From positions 1 through 12,064 of the forward strand of contig JAHEHW010000016.1 of assembly GCA_024639745.1 (NCBI GenBank): DNA of 12,064 nt. The letters are read 5' to 3'. This stretch comes from Salaquimonas sp. (lineage in GTDB: Bacteria > Pseudomonadota > Alphaproteobacteria > Rhizobiales > Rhizobiaceae). Made by a program: the position numbers and the translations under genes. Within the stretch, counting starts at the first letter, position 1; the number at the start of each line of letters is the position of its first letter. Of this stretch, positions 7,422-12,064 are shown piece after piece. Below the pieces are notes generated by a model that saw only the letters and a program-made list of their open reading frames with translations, made no database searches and was not told the DNA's origin.

Positions 7422-7449
7422 ACTATCATGCCCCCCAGGGCTTTGCCAG
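7422..7449 (-). promoter_or_regulatory. Possible promoter of rpiA
   Basis: On the minus strand CTGGCA (7444-7449) and GATAGT (7422-7427) are spaced by 16 nt and would place the transcript start about 40 nt before the rpiA ATG. Both boxes are imperfect, so this is only the best candidate in the 164-bp divergent region. Confidence 0.3.
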
Positions 7450-7470
7450 AGAAAACGGATACCACTGGGC

Positions 7471-7483
7471 CAGCTTGTAGCTG
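7471..7483. promoter_or_regulatory. Dyad in the rpiA-gph divergent region
   Basis: CAGCT and AGCTG form a perfect 5-bp inverted repeat around TGT, between the two divergent genes and upstream of the possible rpiA promoter. It could bind a regulator, but a dyad this short can arise by chance and no known operator was recognised. Confidence 0.2.
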
Positions 7484-7540
7484 AACGTTAAATCCGCTAA
7501 GCGCAACCCGTCCGATCTGAGTTCACACGGCCCATATCTC

Positions 7541-8212
7541 ATGCCAAAAAGCCCCGCAGTCATATTCGATCTCGACGGAACGCTAGCCGATACAGCTCCG
7601 GATCTTGTCTCCGCCCTCAATTTCGCTTTGAAAAAACGGGAATTTCCCGAAGTCAGCCGCGATGAAGTGAAACAAATCGTCGGACAAGGCGCGATGGCGA
7701 TGATTGAGCGCGCTTGCCAGATACACAAGTGCCGCCTGAGCAAGGTCGATCTCGAATACATGCATTCGCATTTTCTGGATCACTATCAACTGCATATATC
7801 GCGCGACTCCCGGCTTTTTCCGCATGTCATGGAGGTCGTGAACGAACTTCGCTCGGAAAATATCAAGGTCTGTATCTGCACCAACAAATACGAAGGGCTG
7901 GCCCGCAAGTTTCTCAGGGGCATGGGCATCATGGAGCGCTTCGACGCGGTGACCGGCGGCGACAGTTTCGCCTTCAAGAAACCGGACGGCCGCCATCTTT
8001 TCGAAACCATGAAATTGGCGGATGCGGATATGGAACGGGCCGTGATGATAGGCGATTCCATCAACGATGCGCTGGCAGCCAAGAATGCGGGCATAAAACT
8101 CGCACTGGTCGATTTTGGCTATACCGACAAGCCTGTGCAGGAAATGGGAGCCGATTTGCTGCTTTCATCTTTCAAGGATGCGGCTCCGAAAATCCGCGCA
8201 CTGCTTTCCTAA
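7541..8212 (+). CDS. gph: HAD-family phosphoglycolate phosphatase
   Basis: Most likely hydrolyses 2-phosphoglycolate, a by-product of DNA repair and of oxygenase reactions, to glycolate. The 223 residues contain the four haloacid dehalogenase motifs: DLDGT with the nucleophile D10 and acid D12, CTNK with T114, the lysine K147 in FKKPDG, and the metal-binding GDSIND (D172, D176). A helical cap domain covers about 15-85, as in Gph. The product opens MPKSPAVIFDLDGTL, as expected, but no Shine-Dalgarno sequence is visible before this ATG. It is divergent from rpiA and lies 210 bp before the fumarase on the same strand. HAD phosphatases are promiscuous, so another small phosphate ester is possible; the fold is certain and the substrate likely. 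Confidence 0.88.
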   Translation: MPKSPAVIFDLDGTLADTAPDLVSALNFALKKREFPEVSRDEVKQIVGQGAMAMIERACQIHKCRLSKVDLEYMHSHFLDHYQLHISRDSRLFPHVMEVVNELRSENIKVCICTNKYEGLARKFLRGMGIMERFDAVTGGDSFAFKKPDGRHLFETMKLADADMERAVMIGDSINDALAAKNAGIKLALVDFGYTDKPVQEMGADLLLSSFKDAAPKIRALLS

Positions 8213-8422
8213 AACAGCCCTTTGCCAATCCTTACGCGACTCGGATCCCGGGCTTTTTAATAGCCTCGCGACGCGCGGAAGTGCATTCGAAGAATGTGGT
8301 CGTCAGCGATGAAGACAATGCAAGACATTCGTCGGCCTTTCCCCGAGAGGTTGAAATCGCTAAACCCATGCTTACGCGCATCCGGCGCAGCCGAAACAAC
8401 CATCAAGGACGGATTGATCATT

Positions 8423-10051
8423 ATGCTCGATAAACCGGCAGACCTCCCCTACGAAGTATTTCCATTGGGGCAAGACCAGACCGAATATCGGAAACTGACT
8501 TCGGATCACATAGGCGAGGAAACCTTCCAGGGTCGCAAGGTATTGACCGTCAATACGGAAGCGCTCCGCATTCTGTCCGAGCAGGCATTCATGGATATCA
8601 ACCACCTGCTTCGTCCAGGGCATCTGAAGCAACTCGCGTCGATTCTCGACGACCCCGAAGCGACAGACAATGACAAATTCGTCGCTTTCGACCTGCTCAA
8701 GAATGCAAATATCGCCGCCGGAGGCATCCTGCCGATGTGTCAGGACACCGGCACGGCAATCGTCATGGGGAAAAAAGGTATCAATGTCTGGACGGACGGT
8801 TCGGACAATAAGGCGCTGGCCGACGGGGTGTTTGGCGCATACGATAAGCGCAATCTGCGCTATTCCCAGCTCTCACCGGTTTCGATGTTCGAGGAAAAGA
8901 ACACCCGCAACAATCTCCCCGCCCAGATTGAGATCTATTCCGAAGGCAAAGACGTCTACAAATTCCTCTTCGTCGCGAAGGGCGGTGGCTCCGCCAACAA
9001 GACCTTCCTGTATCAGGGTACACCGTCGCTTCTGACCCATGACCGGATGATCGATTTTCTGAAGGAGAAAATTCTCACTCTGGGCACGGCCGCGTGTCCG
9101 CCCTACCACCTGGCAATTGTCATCGGCGGATTGTCCGCGGAACAGAATTTGAAGACGGTGAAGCTGGCATCTACCCGCTATCTCGACAATCTCCCCACAA
9201 AGGGCGGCGAGGACGCGCATGCCTTCCGCGACCTCGAAATGGAAGAAGAGGTCCACAAATTGACCCGCCAGATGGGCGTTGGAGCGCAATTCGGCGGCAA
9301 ATATTTCTGCCACGACGTGCGCGTGATCCGACTGCCGCGCCACGGTGCATCTCTTCCGATTGGATTGGGTGTATCCTGTTCGGCGGACCGACAGGCGCTG
9401 GGCAAGATCACGAAAGAAGGCGTGTTTCTCGAAAAGCTCGAAACCGATCCGTCGAAATACCTGCCGACAGTGACGGACGATCATCTCGGTGGTGAAGTTG
9501 TTGAAATCGATCTAAACAAACCTATGAATCAGATCCTCAAGGCATTGTCGAAACACCCTGTAAAGACACGGCTTTCCTTGACCGGCACCATCATCGTCGC
9601 CCGCGATCTAGCGCACGCCAAAATCCGCGAGCGCCTGGAGAACGGCGAACCAATGCCAGACTACTTCAAGAACCACCCGGTCTATTACGCGGGACCCGCA
9701 AAAACCCCAGAAGGCATGCCGTCAGGCTCCTTCGGCCCCACCACCGCCGGACGCATGGATTCCTTCGTCGATCAATTCCAGTCTTTTGGCGGTTCCATGG
9801 TGATGCTCGCCAAGGGCAATCGGTCCAAAGCCGTCCGCGACGCATGCGCGCGACATGGCGGCTTTTATCTCGGTTCCATCGGCGGCCCGGCCGCGCGCCT
9901 CGCCCAAGACTGCATCAAGAAGGTGGAGGTGCTGGAATATCCGGAACTCGGCATGGAGGCGATCTGGAAGATCGAGGTCGAGGATTTCCCAGCATTCATC
10001 GTCATCGACGACAAGGGCAACGACTTCTTCAAGGAGTTGAACTTGGGGTGA
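8423..10051 (+). CDS. Class I fumarate hydratase (iron-sulfur)
   Basis: Hydrates fumarate to L-malate in the TCA cycle using an oxygen-labile [4Fe-4S] cluster; unrelated to class II FumC. The 542-residue protein is very close to E. coli FumA/FumB. The cluster cysteines are C106 ([10 protein letters not shown]), C225 (GTAACPPYH) and C319 (GVSCSADR), each one position after E. coli C105, C224 and C318. The N-terminal domain runs to about 330; the C-terminal domain carries [30 protein letters not shown] and IGGPAA. The ATG at 8423 is preferred: AAGGACGGA lies just upstream and [16 protein letters not shown] lines up with the FumA start. In-frame ATGs at 8294 and 8309 would add up to 43 unfamiliar residues. 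It follows gph at 210 bp and converges on groEL. No clear promoter was found upstream. fumA is the usual name in this family, but the symbol is not certain here. Confidence 0.95.
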   Translation: MLDKPADLPYEVFPLGQDQTEYRKLTSDHIGEETFQGRKVLTVNTEALRILSEQAFMDINHLLRPGHLKQLASILDDPEATDNDKFVAFDLLKNANIAAGGILPMCQDTGTAIVMGKKGINVWTDGSDNKALADGVFGAYDKRNLRYSQLSPVSMFEEKNTRNNLPAQIEIYSEGKDVYKFLFVAKGGGSANKTFLYQGTPSLLTHDRMIDFLKEKILTLGTAACPPYHLAIVIGGLSAEQNLKTVKLASTRYLDNLPTKGGEDAHAFRDLEMEEEVHKLTRQMGVGAQFGGKYFCHDVRVIRLPRHGASLPIGLGVSCSADRQALGKITKEGVFLEKLETDPSKYLPTVTDDHLGGEVVEIDLNKPMNQILKALSKHPVKTRLSLTGTIIVARDLAHAKIRERLENGEPMPDYFKNHPVYYAGPAKTPEGMPSGSFGPTTAGRMDSFVDQFQSFGGSMVMLAKGNRSKAVRDACARHGGFYLGSIGGPAARLAQDCIKKVEVLEYPELGMEAIWKIEVEDFPAFIVIDDKGNDFFKELNLG

Positions 10052-10088
10052 GGCACCGGTGTCCGCACCGCCACAAGATCAGGCAATC

Positions 10089-10124
10089 AAAAAAGGGCGG
10101 CCCGTCGAACCGCCCTTTCCTTTT
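10089..10124. terminator. Bidirectional rho-independent terminator between fumarase and groEL
   Basis: AAAGGGCGG (10092-10100) pairs perfectly with CCGCCCTTT (10110-10118) around a 9-nt loop. On the minus strand six T follow the GC-rich part of the stem, a strong terminator for groEL, whose stop is at 10146. On the plus strand CCTTTTACTTT follows, which can end the fumarase transcript stopping at 10051. One hairpin therefore serves two convergent units. Confidence 0.87.
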
Positions 10125-10145
10125 ACTTTATGGCTGATGGCGTGA

Positions 10146-11828
<1,683 letters not shown>

Positions 11829-11839
11829 CTAACCCGGCC

Positions 11840-12064
11840 TCAGGCTGCTTTCTTGGCGCTTTCAGCGCCGGTTATTACGCCCATGATGTCGGACTCTTTC
11901 ATGATCAGCAGGTCTTCACCGTCGATCTTGACTTCGGTGCCCGACCATTTGCCGAACAACACGCGATCACCGGCCTTGACGTCGAGCGGGATGCGTTTGC
12001 CGTCGTCATCGCGAAGACCCTCGCCTACAGCGATGATCTCGCCTTCGGACGGTTTTTCCTTGGC
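11840..12064 (-). CDS. groES: 10 kDa co-chaperonin GroES (5' part missing, cut by window edge)
   Basis: Seven-subunit lid of the GroEL chamber. The minus-strand frame is open from the right edge to the TGA at 11840-11842, giving 74 C-terminal residues. They include [33 protein letters not shown], then [15 protein letters not shown], the standard GroES order. The N-terminal ~25-30 residues with the start of the mobile loop are outside. The C-terminus has a short Ala/Lys tail (GAESAKKAA) beyond the E. coli end, as seen in many alphaproteobacteria. The 50-bp gap to groEL has no terminator, consistent with one transcript. Confidence 0.96.
   Translation of the reverse strand, partial: AKEKPSEGEIIAVGEGLRDDDGKRIPLDVKAGDRVLFGKWSGTEVKIDGEDLLIMKESDIMGVITGAESAKKAA

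Overview
The window reads as a chromosomal housekeeping region of an alphaproteobacterium, most likely of the order Hyphomicrobiales (Rhizobiales). The grounds are a gph / rpiA / DUF2059 / gor / (gamma-glutamylcyclotransferase) / class II DAHP synthase neighbourhood that I recall from rhizobia, a glutathione reductase with the CVIRGCVPKK redox motif, the GroEL and S4 sequences, and promoter-like CTTGACA and CTATAAC boxes. I cannot assign a genus.

Layout from left to right. A minus-strand block holds rpsD (cut by the left edge), murI, a PAP2-family membrane phosphatase, a small GFA-fold zinc protein and the class II DAHP synthase aroG. The genes from aroG to murI are closely spaced and probably co-transcribed. 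rpsD has its own promoter and a roughly 165-nt leader that can form hairpins. Upstream of aroG, directly behind gor, lies a decayed gamma-glutamylcyclotransferase gene: the start and the end of the family are joined in one frame, the middle is missing, and a TAA stop interrupts it. gor follows, then a minus-strand terminator, a secreted DUF2059 protein and rpiA. A short divergent region separates rpiA from plus-strand gph and a class I fumarase. The fumarase converges on groEL across a hairpin terminator usable in both directions. groES, upstream of groEL, is cut by the right edge.

Functionally this is core metabolism: pentose phosphate pathway (rpiA), 2-phosphoglycolate salvage (gph), TCA cycle (fumarase), entry to the shikimate pathway (aroG), peptidoglycan D-glutamate (murI), glutathione redox (gor), translation (rpsD) and protein folding (groESL). 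I found no mobile element, CRISPR array, tRNA, rRNA, phage gene, toxin-antitoxin pair or defence system. The most unusual item is the in-frame remnant of the gamma-glutamylcyclotransferase gene. Next are the dyad over the rpsD -10 box with its structured leader, and the placement of the aroG -10 box on the stop codon of the dead gene.
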